Positions 1-7,680 of a DNA stretch of 11,078 nt are shown here, one piece after another. Under the pieces are notes generated by a model that was given only the letters and a program-made list of their open reading frames with translations, was not told where the DNA came from and searched no databases. The stretch is from Lasiodiplodia sp. COLG20. Taxonomy: Eukaryota > Ascomycota > Dothideomycetes > Botryosphaeriales > Botryosphaeriaceae. The stretch spans positions 1 to 11,078 of the forward strand of contig VNWV01000085.1 in assembly GCA_009801085.1 (NCBI GenBank), in the 5' to 3' direction. Each line of letters begins with the position of its first letter. Within the stretch, counting starts at the first letter, position 1. Made by a program: the position numbers and the translations under genes.

Positions 1-112
1 ACTTAAGTGCTCGTGTGTTATGGTCCACTCGTTCCCTTCGCGCTCAACACCTTCCGCTCCTTTGGTCGTCAGTACACTCGTTTCAGTGTCACAGTGCTAG
101 TCAAGGTAGTCA

Positions 113-148
113 AGCCAGTCCAGCCAGTCCAGCCAGTCCAGCCAGTCC
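113..148. repeat. 9-bp tandem repeat in the leader of the LPMO gene
   Basis: Four perfect head-to-tail copies of the unit AGCCAGTCC lie 40 nt before the start codon of the oxygenase gene. A diverged half-unit (GTCAAGGTAGTCA) precedes them. The array falls in the probable 5' untranslated leader or core promoter. It is seen directly; any regulatory role is unknown. Replication slippage is the simplest explanation, and copy number may vary between strains. Confidence 0.9.
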
Positions 149-188
149 TTACTCGCCCTCCAACTCGTTCAGTGCAAACTTTTGAATT

Positions 189-1388
189 ATGGCTCCTATT
201 CTCTCCGCCATAGGCGCTGCCGCCCTCGCTGCCATGCCGTTGGCTAGCGCCCACATCTGCATGAAGAACCCGCTGCCCTTTGACGCCACCCAGTTGAAGC
301 AGGACCGCAGCCCCCTCACCCCAGAGCAGTACCCCTGCAAGTTCCAGACCTACCAGGCAACGGAGCGCACCGAGCTCGCCGTCGGCCAGCAGTACACTCT
401 GGACTTCTACCCCGGTGACGATGCGGAGATTGCCGAGATTGGCAGCACCCAGGGCGCCGCCGTGCACAACGGTGGCTCGTGCCAGCTGTCCATCACCTAT
501 GACGAGAACCCCACGGCCAAGTCGGTCTTCAAGGTCTTCCACTCGATCGAGGGCGGCTGCCCCGGTTTCAACCAGAAGACGTCGAGTTTCCAGTACTCGA
601 TCCCCGAGTCGCTGAAGAACGGCCCGGGCGTCCTCTCCTGGACCTGGTTCCCCGTGTCCAGCTACGCGCCCGAGATGTACATGAACTGCGCGCCTGTGAC
701 CATCTCGGGCGGCGCCGATGACAACTCGGCCTTCGACGAGCTGCCCAACATGTTTGTCGCCAACCTCGGCTTCAGCACCTTCGACGCCGGCCTCGACGCC
801 GTCAGCTCCTTCTCCCAGAGCACCGTCACCCAGGCCAGCCTGCTCGCCCAGGGCCAGCTGCCCCAGTGCGTCACTCAGGGTGAACGAGTTCTCGAGTTCC
901 CCGACCCCGGCGACAGCCTCGACGTCGGCGCCTCCGACGTTCTGAAGGGCGGCCTCGCCGTGCCCACGGGCCAGTGCGCCGGCGGCGGCAGCAAGGCTTC
1001 TTCCTCTTCCGGCTCATCCCTCTCTACCGCCGAGACCTCCGCCGTTGTCCAGTCCTCTTCCGTTGCCGGCATCTTCGCCGAGGCGCCCTCCTCCGCCCAC
1101 GATGTCACTCCCACCTCTGTTACCATCACATCCACTGCAACCACCCTCCTCACCATGATCTCCGCCACAGCCCAGGTCGAGACCACCGCCACCGCTGCTG
1201 CTGCTGCTACTGCTGCTGCTCAGGTCGCATCCCTCGGCCAGGCTGATTTTGCCTGCACCGACGCCACCGACGGTCAGGTAATCTGCAACGGCGAGGCGCA
1301 GTACAGCCTGTGCAACAGCGGCAACGTCGTCTTCCAGGATATCCCTGCCGGCATGGCTTGCAAGGACGGGAAGGTTGTTGGTGTGTAG
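189..1388 (+). CDS. Secreted AA11-like lytic polysaccharide monooxygenase with C-terminal Cys-rich domain
   Basis: An intronless 399-residue protein. The start is fixed by an in-frame TGA two codons upstream. Residues 1-21 are a signal peptide ending ASA, so cleavage would expose His22 as the mature N-terminus, as LPMOs require. His22, His93 (in AVHNGGSCQ) and Tyr164 (in EMYMNCAPV) fit the copper histidine brace and axial tyrosine. The blocks HSIEGGCP (118-125), LSWTWF (149-154) and the MYMNCAPV motif are typical of family AA11, whose known members oxidatively cleave chitin. Cysteines at 24, 50, 98, 124 and 167 could form disulfides in the catalytic domain. Residues about 264-349 are a Ser/Thr/Ala linker with a poly-Ala run encoded by GCT repeats. 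Residues about 354-395 form a four-Cys module (C356, C366, C375, C391) resembling small chitin-binding domains (CBM19/X278-like). Family-level assignment is strong; chitin as substrate is inferred. A solo LTR lies 86 nt downstream. Confidence 0.88.
   Translation: MAPILSAIGAAALAAMPLASAHICMKNPLPFDATQLKQDRSPLTPEQYPCKFQTYQATERTELAVGQQYTLDFYPGDDAEIAEIGSTQGAAVHNGGSCQLSITYDENPTAKSVFKVFHSIEGGCPGFNQKTSSFQYSIPESLKNGPGVLSWTWFPVSSYAPEMYMNCAPVTISGGADDNSAFDELPNMFVANLGFSTFDAGLDAVSSFSQSTVTQASLLAQGQLPQCVTQGERVLEFPDPGDSLDVGASDVLKGGLAVPTGQCAGGGSKASSSSGSSLSTAETSAVVQSSSVAGIFAEAPSSAHDVTPTSVTITSTATTLLTMISATAQVETTATAAAAATAAAQVASLGQADFACTDATDGQVICNGEAQYSLCNSGNVVFQDIPAGMACKDGKVVGV
1194..1220 (+). repeat. GCT trinucleotide tract coding poly-Ala in the LPMO linker
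   Basis: Five GCT codons, one ACT, then three GCT codons encode A5-T-A3 within the linker that separates the catalytic and C-terminal domains. The tract is a coding microsatellite, so linker length may be polymorphic. It sits in a low-complexity region where length change should be tolerated. Confidence 0.85.
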
Positions 1389-1469
1389 TAAGTGCTATTC
1401 GTAAGTGAGTGATCGGGGGATGGGTGTTGAGAAGTGGTGGTTGGTTGCGTGGCAGGGGTGCGTTCTGGG

Positions 1470-1474
1470 CTGAA
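1470..1474. repeat. Target-site duplication CTGAA, left copy of LTR A
   Basis: CTGAA immediately precedes the LTR at 1475 and recurs exactly at 1958-1962 right after it. A perfect 5-bp direct repeat is the footprint left by a retroviral-type integrase. Confidence 0.88.
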
Positions 1475-1687
1475 TGTAACGGCGGGCCTCTGCCTCTAAG
1501 GATTCAAACACCAAAGAGGGTGGAAACCTGTCGAAGGGTTTTCCTTGAGTGGGTACAAGAGGAGGATTGGGAACGTAGTGAGTAAGACGCGACTGAGCAC
1601 TGCGTGTGCGAAGGCCTTGTTACCAATAGAGTCCAAATTCTATTGTTGAAGTTGACCACGAAAGTCAAAGCTATCTAAGGAGTGTGG

Positions 1688-1695
1688 TTTATATA
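1688..1695 (-). promoter_or_regulatory. TATA box of LTR A
   Basis: TATATAAA on the minus strand, about 262 nt inside the LTR measured from its inferred 5' end. LTR B has TATACAAA at the equivalent place (7074-7081, plus strand). If still active, transcription from copy A would run leftwards, antisense into the 3' end of the oxygenase gene. Function is inferred. Confidence 0.45.
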
Positions 1696-1853
1696 CACGT
1701 AGGAGAGTTGACAATTTGGTATGTTGCTCCGTATGCTCTGTCGTCTTGGCGGATGTTTGCCACAGAGCAGAGGGAGCAAGTTTGTTTGATCTGTCTGCTC
1801 TGTGGTGGCTCGGGCCACCTGGGGTGAGAGCAGGCAGAGCACCTTCTTGGCGT

Positions 1854-1877
1854 CACGTGAGCCACGTGACTCACGTG
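1854..1877. promoter_or_regulatory. Three CACGTG palindromes in LTR A
   Basis: CACGTG occurs at 1854-1859, 1863-1868 and 1872-1877, spaced exactly 9 bp start to start. CACGTG is the canonical E-box bound by bHLH factors such as Cbf1 and Pho4 types. LTR B keeps two of the three (6895-6900 and 6904-6909) with the same spacing; its third position is disrupted. The location upstream of the LTR TATA box suggests a U3 enhancer. Confidence 0.6.
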
Positions 1878-1957
1878 GGTCCTCACGCCGTACGAGTGCT
1901 CCCCACTTTCTTCCTTATCCTGCTTCTTCCTAACCCTGTGGAGGCTGTGCCGTAACA

Positions 1958-1962
1958 CTGAA
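1958..1962. repeat. Target-site duplication CTGAA, right copy of LTR A
   Basis: Exact second copy of the 5-bp sequence at 1470-1474, abutting the CA end of the solo LTR. Confidence 0.88.
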
Positions 1963-2844
1963 GAGACTGCGCTCGGGTCATTTTTCTCCTTTTTGCTTTG
2001 CTGTACATATTTGAGAAATTATCATAGATCTTTCACGCAGTGTCTGGTGATAGGCAAGCTGATTGCAAATTTCTCGTCCAAATTGCTCGTGTGGTGATAA
2101 GTGAGGCCATGATATGTAGGTAATGGAAAATGAGCCCAGCCATCTTCGTTGCTTTTTTTATTGGCTTATTCATCCATTCTGAGACCACTTTACGCTCGAC
2201 TCCAAGTAAATTAAAGCAAAAAACAGCACACTGATTTGTTAATCATTGGACCGGCTAAGCGCTAATTTCATCAACACTTGATCAAACTATGCTAGGCTGA
2301 GCCAATACCGCCAGTCGTCCGTCACATGTGCGTTGAACTCCTCCTTCAGATAGCTAACACTAAGCTATCTTAGAAATTGGCTCAAGCATGCAATGCGGTC
2401 CTGCATGGCGCAAGGGCGTACCATGCGTATAGGAACTCGGGCTAGTCATGAGACTTTAGGATGGTCAAAACGAAAGCTAATCAATTGCGGTTGGCGAGAC
2501 AATGCTGCACCATCACGTAGCGAGAAAACATGCTTTATATCACTAAGGTCCTCTAAACCTGCTTCTTACTGTCAGTTCAAGTCTGTCTTTAATGTTGCAG
2601 TAGGTCTTTGAGCATCACAACATCGTGTCATGGTCAACAGCTGGGTCCTCACACTCGCCAGCATGTAGGTGTTCTGTAGATACAGTATTATGTAATGAAC
2701 GATTAATGTCGTCCCTCTTTCGCATTGATCGTCATATACCTTTTCATATACGAAACCTCTGCGCAAACCACGACTTTACTCAAGTGAAGGAGATTGCCGT
2801 AGCTACCTCAAAAATTTCAAGTTGCAATCAACCCGACTTGGGGT
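1963..2844. other. Intergenic region without a supported gene
   Basis: About 880 nt between LTR A and the decayed ankyrin sequence. It has stops in all frames at short intervals; the longest open stretches, about 65-75 codons, show no family features. The only local structure I see is an 8-bp hairpin, AGATAGCT at 2348-2355 and AGCTATCT at 2363-2370 with a 7-nt loop. The right part should hold the 3' untranslated region of the NLR gene. Confidence 0.6.
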
Positions 2845-2901
2845 TCAAGAATTAGCATCGCGTCCATTCCCTGATGTGCAAGAGAGCGATATCTAGCCGA
2901 A
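2845..2901 (-). pseudogene. Decayed ankyrin repeat just downstream of the NLR stop codon
   Basis: Reading on past the NLR stop in the same frame gives FG*ISLSCTSGNGRDA, which lines up with the preceding intact repeat YGRTPLSWAARNGYEA at F/Y, G, L, S, N, G and A. It contains one internal TAG and then runs into TGA at 2847-2845. A continuation resembling the helix part of a repeat (GMDAMLILE) lies in another frame, so there is also a frame change. This is inferred to be the remnant of the next ankyrin repeat, once part of a longer protein. No further repeats are recognisable beyond it. Confidence 0.55.
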
Positions 2902-4976
2902 CTAATTCTCTGAGTTGACGTACACTTTGTCTCCAAGATCGATGAGCATCCTCGCCACCGCTTCGTATCCGTTCCTTGCCGCCCAAGAGAGCGGCGTCCG
3001 GCCATATTCATCCTTTGAGTTAGCTGATGCTAGCCAAAACTGTTGGTTTGGCCGCTTTTTGAGTAATAACCGAAACAATATGTCTAAGCCAAAGAATGCA
3101 ATAGCATGGGTACCTAGCCATGCTGGATGGTTCTGGGAATTTCCCCATTGACTTACTGGCACGAACATAGCTTGGCTTGCAGAGGAAGTGCAGCCTTCAC
3201 GAGAGAGAAAGGTGTATGCGAGATCGATTACCTTGCCTTCGATGTCTTTGCAGTGCTCCCCCCAGTAACGGGCCGCATAGTCAAGAAAGACGTGTTCGCC
3301 CGTACGCCTCTCGAACTCGTCGTCGGTACGACATGGTCCACAGGCGAAAACATCGAAAGTAAGGTACTGAAGGCAGGATCTTGCCAACTCTGCTCCAGCG
3401 AACTGAACCCATTGGGGAGGGTTCCTCTCAAAGTACTCTTTTGCTGTATAATGGACGAGCTCGACAATGTTACTTTCCTGGTCGATGAAGATCAGCCCCG
3501 CACATACCGAAACGATCTTCGCGAGGCTTGGAAGGTCTTTACTGTCGAGTTCTCGGCGGCCAGGTTTGACCCCAAGTGCGTGCTGGAGTTCCCTGGCCAC
3601 CAATGGTCTCCGTGCAAGAACGACCCATGAGAGAGCATTGTGAGCCCACTCCTTCTCATCCGACGTCTGTGCAGCGATGCGTTGGATGGCTCTGTCGTAT
3701 GCTGTCTCCAGGGAGCCCATGTCCTTCTGTGAGTGCTTGAATACACCCAGAGCTTCCTCTATTTCTCCCTTGGTTCGTCCTCCTTTAAGCGAATCAAAAT
3801 GAAGCCTGGCAAGAAGGAAGCTTAGGCAAAGCGCGTTAATTCGTTTATACAAACACTTAACGTATTCACACTTACATTTCATCAATAACCCCAGAAATCT
3901 TCCGTTTAATATTTTGTTGTAGGGTTTCATCTTCCCGGGCGCAGCCAGGTAGCTCTTGAAGTCGGCTTTGCAGGTATATCTCGACGTCGTTCTCGTTCGC
4001 TCGAATTTGCAGCCGCGGGCCGCCCTGAAAGTGCTTCTCTATTCCCGGAACAGGACGAGATGTTGCCAAGAAATTGATCGATGCTTCCTTCTGTACTTGA
4101 CGAATCGAAGACAACAATTCTCCACGAGTTTGCTCAGAGCACGCGTCGAGCGCGTCAACTACGACGAATGTCCGATCGTAAGACTTGGCCACTGCGATCA
4201 GAGCCTTTCTCACTTGATCCCGCAATGGTTTTTTCTTCTCCTCTTCTTCACGGACTTCGTGCAAGCCAGTGATTAGATCGGGATGTGGGTGATGTTCTTG
4301 AGGAAACTGCTGTATTAACGCAGCAAGAAGGCTGTCGGCTGCCTGTTCATCCCTCATCCCGTAATTGCAGTACAGAAAGACGGTGGCTGATCCATTACGT
4401 TTGCGCGAAGACAACAACTTCTTTATTGCAAGCGACGCTATAACGGTCTTTCCAGCTCCAGGGACTCCAGGACAAAAAATTGTTCGACCAGGTTTGGCAA
4501 GCCAGTCTTTAAACTCCGGAGAGTTTAAGAACCATTGACCAGTCCCGTCCTGGAAACTTTCGATAGAATGGGCGTAACTTGCTAGGTGGCTCGATTTACT
4601 CAGCCAGTCAAGGGTCTCATCGCTTTTCCTTTGTTCACAGTCTACAGATAGAGTTAGAGGTTGCTTATAAATACAGTTAAAGCTGATGGACAAGAGCAAT
4701 ACTTCTATGATATGGTCGCAACTTTTCTGGTGGGTTTGTGTCCGGGAATCTTCCGTGGAAATCTTCTGGAGCGGGACTTGCAGCAACTCCTTCGTGTGAG
4801 GGCGCTTCAGCCAAGCCAGCTGCGTGTATTTCGTTCGGTGAAGGGCTCAGAGTTTGTGCCGGACTTGGACAGAGCCCCAGTCGCGTAGAACCGACAGACC
4901 CACCATCTCCATGCTGAGACTGTAACCTCAACCGTTTTCTTGGGGGATCTCGAACGCTGTTGTTTTGGTTCATCAT
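2902..4976 (-). CDS. NLR-like STAND protein: NACHT domain, winged helix, truncated ankyrin repeats
   Basis: Three exons: 4976-4703, 4641-3876 and 3820-2902, 1959 nt in all, encoding 652 residues. Both junctions use GT-AG and keep the frame. The start is ATG at 4976, with A at -3; a second ATG follows directly. Residues 1-91 are a polar, Pro/Ser-rich N-terminus with a basic PPRKRLRL stretch and no recognised effector domain. DGTGQWFLNSPEFKDWL (123-139) is the usual lead-in to fungal NACHT domains. Walker A is GVPGAGKT (150-157), Walker B TFVVVDALDAC (249-259), and the sensor FLATSR ends at Arg287. FLLARLHF (348-355) crosses into the helical and winged-helix part (about 400-475). One weak and one clear ankyrin repeat follow (about 582-600 and 618-647). 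Family members act as nucleotide-switched sensors in fungal nonself recognition and cell death; the role here is inferred. Relatives usually carry more repeats; this one stops before a decayed repeat. Confidence 0.82.
3821..3875 (-). other. Intron 2 of the NLR gene
   Basis: A 55-nt intron with donor GTAAGT at 3875, a TTAAC branch-like motif at 3839-3835 and acceptor CTAAG ending at 3821. It splits a codon after two bases (AT|C, Ile347). Without splicing the frame ends at TAA within the donor. Removal restores the sequence DEIFLLARLHF expected at this point of fungal NACHT proteins. Confidence 0.85.
4642..4702 (-). other. Intron 1 of the NLR gene
   Basis: A 61-nt intron with donor GTATTG at 4702, branch-like CTAAC at 4657-4653 and acceptor CTGTAG ending at 4642. 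It splits a codon after one base (A|AC, Asn92). Splicing joins the frame starting at 4976 to the one carrying the NACHT domain. The donor is less than ideal, so the exact exon-1 end is less certain than intron 2. Confidence 0.68.
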
Positions 4977-4995
4977 GTTTTCTTCGCGCAGTCAT
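4807..4995 (-). promoter_or_regulatory. Possible overlapping upstream ORF at the NLR start
   Basis: An ATG at 4995 lies 19 nt upstream of the chosen NLR start in a different frame and opens 62 codons that overlap the first exon and end inside it. If the transcript starts upstream of 4995, ribosomes using this ATG would miss the NLR start, a possible damper on expression. The encoded peptide is basic and resembles no family I know. It could instead be an untranslated leader. Confidence 0.3.
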
Positions 4996-5061
4996 TCGAT
5001 GAGCTCCAGTCGAGACTTGGAGAACTTATGGCAAAGAGAATTCTCTAAACCGCCAAAATTT

Positions 5062-5083
5062 GCCGAAGCCTTTCGTCTTCGGC
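5062..5083. repeat. Short hairpin upstream of the NLR gene
   Basis: GCCGAAG at 5062-5068 pairs perfectly with CTTCGGC at 5077-5083 around an 8-nt loop. It lies about 85 nt before the NLR start codon and could form in its leader RNA. A chance occurrence is possible. Confidence 0.4.
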
Positions 5084-6027
5084 TCTGAATAAGAGATAAG
5101 TAGGTTTTTATTCAAACGATACAAGGGACTGCTCCTACCGATCTTTTAGAGGCACTAAAATGAGCAGTTAGTAAGTGTCAGACTGTGCTTTACTTTTGCC
5201 CCGAGCCTAACTGCCGTATATCTCGTGTTCTTTTCTCAACACCAAGGCAGAACCCCTGTTTATCTCACCACCAAGCGTGACTTACTCACGATACTTCAAG
5301 GCGCGTGCAAGCAACAATCATGTATATAAACTGGTAGTTTCTGCTGTTATTCTGCTCTTCAGCAGTGTACAATTCAATCACTTTGCACTGTTCAACAGTA
5401 AGTCGTGAGGTCGCGACAGAAGCGGCACTCTAAAGAAATGTAGGGCCTTTTTGTCAATATTGTCTGAGGAAAAGAATAATATCGAGGCAAGTGTCTTACT
5501 GTCGAGGTGGAGACAGCTCGGAGTAACAGGGCGATATTTGGCCCTCTGCGTCGTCGTGGTGCTGAAACTAGAGGAGCGCAGGGCAAACTCAGCCTAAATA
5601 TCTAAAAGGAGGCTATCGAGCCATGTTATGTTTCCACCATTGCGGCGGAGCTGCGCCACCGTTCCCGATAAACTTACTCCTCCGAGTATCTAGACAGCCG
5701 CTGAAGGCTATACCTTCGCCCATGCGTTGCGGCCTTTCCTAATGTGTTAATGGCTACCTTATGCGGCGAGCATGCTTACTGGCTAGCGCTGGCTGGCGGT
5801 TCTTAGCGAGCGGAGGGGCATGTCTGACCAACCCACACGAATCTGGCAACAAGGCGCGCAGCCGCTCCCTTATTCAGCAAGTCAATTCCCGACAAGAACA
5901 CCCATCACTCCAGTACTCCATCTGAAGCTCTCCGGGGACCTCTACTGCAAGAGAGGAGTATCGATATAATCAAGGGTTTTTTGTCACAAGCGCACAGCGA
6001 CGGATCAGTGTTTTGCGCGATGAGGGG

Positions 6028-6059
6028 CAGTGCGGCGTAGCGACAGTGCGGCGTAGCGA
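6028..6059. repeat. Two tandem copies of a 16-bp unit
   Basis: CAGTGCGGCGTAGCGA occurs twice head to tail (6028-6043 and 6044-6059), followed by the first three bases of a third copy. It is a recent-looking perfect duplication in non-coding sequence. No inverted partner was noticed nearby, so I do not read it as a transposon end. Confidence 0.8.
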
Positions 6060-6801
6060 CAGCCCGGCAGCTCAGCCCAGCATTGCCTCCACATATTTCG
6101 GCACGGTCGCATCTGATTGGATTCCCTTTGATGCTTGTGTTAGTGGCGGCTTTTATCTCAGGCACAGCCTCTCGATCGCAGTTTGCTGCTCTGGCAACAT
6201 AGCACTTCGTCTATGCCTGAAATCGCAGGATTTGGTTCGCATTGATGAGCTCGGAAACGACGGAAACCCGATTAGCTCACCTACCGAGGGCGGAGCAGGA
6301 AGCGAGTAAGCTGTAACTGCTGCGCTTCACTCGAGCGAGGGTCCCGATTCCCCGGGTTAGCCCCATGACACCCCTGCGTCAGAGGCGCCGCGCAACGCAG
6401 GTGCGGCCTGACGGCCAATGGGTTCTTTAAAATTTTCACAGACAATCCATAACCGAACTCCTGAAGGGATCCATGCCCACTAGGTTGAACCAAAGGAAGA
6501 GCGGTGACGATGAGGCTGATAAGCGCATCAATCAGCTTGCGAAGTGCGGTGCCCTGGAGCTTAGCACGAAGGAGCAGCGAGCGTTCTGCGAATGAATCGC
6601 TCCCTGCGAAGAGGCATTTGGCCTGGATAGAGACTGGATGATAATTGTCATGAAATTCGACACCCGGTGGTCATTTCCTTTTGCGCTTTCACCGGCAGTC
6701 GACAAACGACCTGGGAGCCAGGGGCACGCAGGCGATGATCGACCTTGCTATGAGCATTCTAGCGTCCAGGCTTTGAAAAAATTCCCCACGTCCATGGAGA
6801 T

Positions 6802-6806
6802 ACAAA
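6802..6806. repeat. Target-site duplication ACAAA, left copy of LTR B
   Basis: ACAAA precedes LTR B and matches ACAAG at 7310-7314 in four of five positions; the difference is a transition. The pair differs from the CTGAA pair at LTR A, showing a separate insertion. Confidence 0.7.
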
Positions 6807-6894
6807 TCTTACGGCACAGCCCGCACAGGGTAAGAGCATCAGAACTAGGGAGTGGGAACGTACACCGGAGGGCGTGAAAGGACCCATGAGGAGT

Positions 6895-6909
6895 CACGTG
6901 AATCACGTG
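6895..6909. promoter_or_regulatory. Two CACGTG palindromes in LTR B
   Basis: CACGTG at 6895-6900 and 6904-6909, 9 bp apart start to start, at the position of the triple array in copy A. Conservation of both sites in two diverged LTR copies suggests they mattered for the parent element, though common descent alone would also keep them. Confidence 0.55.
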
Positions 6910-7113
6910 ACGCCAATGGGTCGATTTGTTGGATCTCGCCTGCCTCAGACATCTCAAAACAGATCAGGGATCAGCCCAGGATTGATCTGTATGCTCCCCC
7001 ACACCCCATCAGGAACATGACAGGAACACAGATCAGACAGATCAAAACACCAGATTTTACCAGCTTTCACATGTATACAAATCACACTCTTTAGAAAGCT
7101 GTAACCTCCGTGG

Positions 7114-7130
7114 TTAACTTATGAAGTTAA
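7114..7130. repeat. Hairpin in LTR B absent as such from LTR A
   Basis: TTAACTT at 7114-7120 and AAGTTAA at 7124-7130 are perfect inverted copies around ATG. Copy A has a shorter, imperfect sequence at the same place (about 1645-1668), so this is an indel hot spot between the two LTRs. Confidence 0.6.
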
Positions 7131-7309
7131 TCTTCCCAATAAGATTTGGAATCTATTGGTAACAGACCCTCCCCACATGCAGTGCTCAGTTGCGATGCTT
7201 ACTTATCTCGTTCTCGCCCTCTTCTTGTACCCATTTAAGGAAAAATCCCTCGATAGGTTTCCACCCCCTTTGGTGCTTGGATCCTTAGAGACAGAGGCCC
7301 GCAGTAACA

Positions 7310-7314
7310 ACAAG
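7310..7314. repeat. Target-site duplication ACAAG, right copy of LTR B
   Basis: Follows the CA end of LTR B and matches ACAAA at 6802-6806 in four of five positions. Confidence 0.68.
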
Positions 7315-7680
7315 AGCTATCAGTAAGTTGCCACAATTCTCATTCACTGTGGCCTTGTCTCATTTTTGTAGCACAGCCCAGTTTAGCGATCGTGTACCAT
7401 CGGAGATAAGATGGAGTGGAAGATATCGGAGGCAAGGACGTGAGAAGACCATATTAAAGCATTAAAATCCATAAAAAGTTGAACTGAGAAGTTATGGTAT
7501 ACTTGAGCGTATGTTTCGAGAATAGACGAAAAGTCGAGATATTCATGGAAAGCTTCTTCCCACCAACGTGCACTATTGAATCCGCCTTGTGTACGCTAAG
7601 TCTCAAGATTCAGGCTCGCACGCATACGGAGATAGACCAATCCCACTCTTAGAGACTCTTCCGTGTTGGATTCACTTCTC
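7315..7680. other. Intergenic region without a supported gene
   Basis: About 365 nt between LTR B and the zinc-finger-like frame. An intron-like stretch (GTAAGT at 7323 to TTTTGTAG at 7371, plus strand) is present but no coding sequence flanks it. I see nothing else that can be supported. Confidence 0.5.

Larger units (their letters stand above)
1475..1957 (-). mobile_element. Solo LTR of an LTR retrotransposon (copy A)
   Basis: A 483-bp block that begins TGTAACGG and ends CCGTAACA, the TG...CA termini of a long terminal repeat with short inverted ends, flanked by the perfect 5-bp duplication CTGAA. Its full length aligns to the reverse complement of 6807-7309 with scattered substitutions and a few indels, roughly 80% identical by eye. 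No gag or pol sequence is attached, so it is a solo LTR left by recombination between the two LTRs of a full element. The sense strand is inferred as minus: in that orientation three CACGTG motifs come first, then TATATAAA at 1695-1688, about 262 nt from the LTR start, matching a U3 enhancer plus TATA layout. Superfamily (copia or gypsy) cannot be told from the LTR alone. It lies 86 nt after the LPMO stop codon. Confidence 0.88.
4996..6801. other. Long intergenic region without a supported gene
   Basis: About 1.8 kb between the NLR start and LTR B. The part near 5000-5150 should hold the NLR leader and promoter, including a 7-bp hairpin at 5062-5083. A TATATAAA on the plus strand at 5323-5330 has no gene after it. 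A 16-bp direct duplication lies at 6028-6059. The longest open frames (plus 6013-6309, minus 6281-6670) lack family features and typical start contexts, and I do not call them genes. Confidence 0.55.
6807..7309 (+). mobile_element. Solo LTR of the same retrotransposon family (copy B)
   Basis: A 503-bp block matching the reverse complement of 1475-1957 from end to end. It ends in CA (GCAGTAACA) and begins TCTTACGGC where copy A reads TGTTACGGC on the same strand, so its terminal TG has decayed to TC. It is flanked by ACAAA and ACAAG. Conserved blocks include the paired CACGTG sites (6895-6909), a TATA-like TATACAAA (7074-7081) at the same distance from the start as in copy A, and the region 7143-7300. 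Compared with copy A it carries extra sequence around 7106-7132, including a 7-bp hairpin. No internal retrotransposon genes remain. Plus sense is inferred from the order enhancer then TATA. Confidence 0.86.

Noticed and set aside
69..542. Long minus-strand open frame over the LPMO gene
   Set aside because: Antisense shadow of the GC-rich coding sequence; the plus frame has a signal peptide and clear family motifs. The same holds for minus 875-1192 and plus 415-615.
3127..3630. Plus-strand open frame of 167 codons
   Set aside because: Antisense shadow of NLR exon 3, which carries the recognisable winged-helix region.
5323..5397. Possible third LTR end (TATATAAA followed by a stretch ending TTCAACA)
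   Set aside because: No matching TG start, no target duplication and no similarity to the two LTRs.
1475..7309. One large transposon with about 490-bp terminal inverted repeats enclosing the NLR gene as cargo
   Set aside because: Each repeat copy has its own 5-bp target duplication on both sides and LTR-like termini, so they are two separate solo LTRs.
7323..7371. Plus-strand intron-like sequence (GTAAGT to TTTTGTAG) just after LTR B
   Set aside because: No coding frame continues on either side; splice-like strings of this kind occur by chance.
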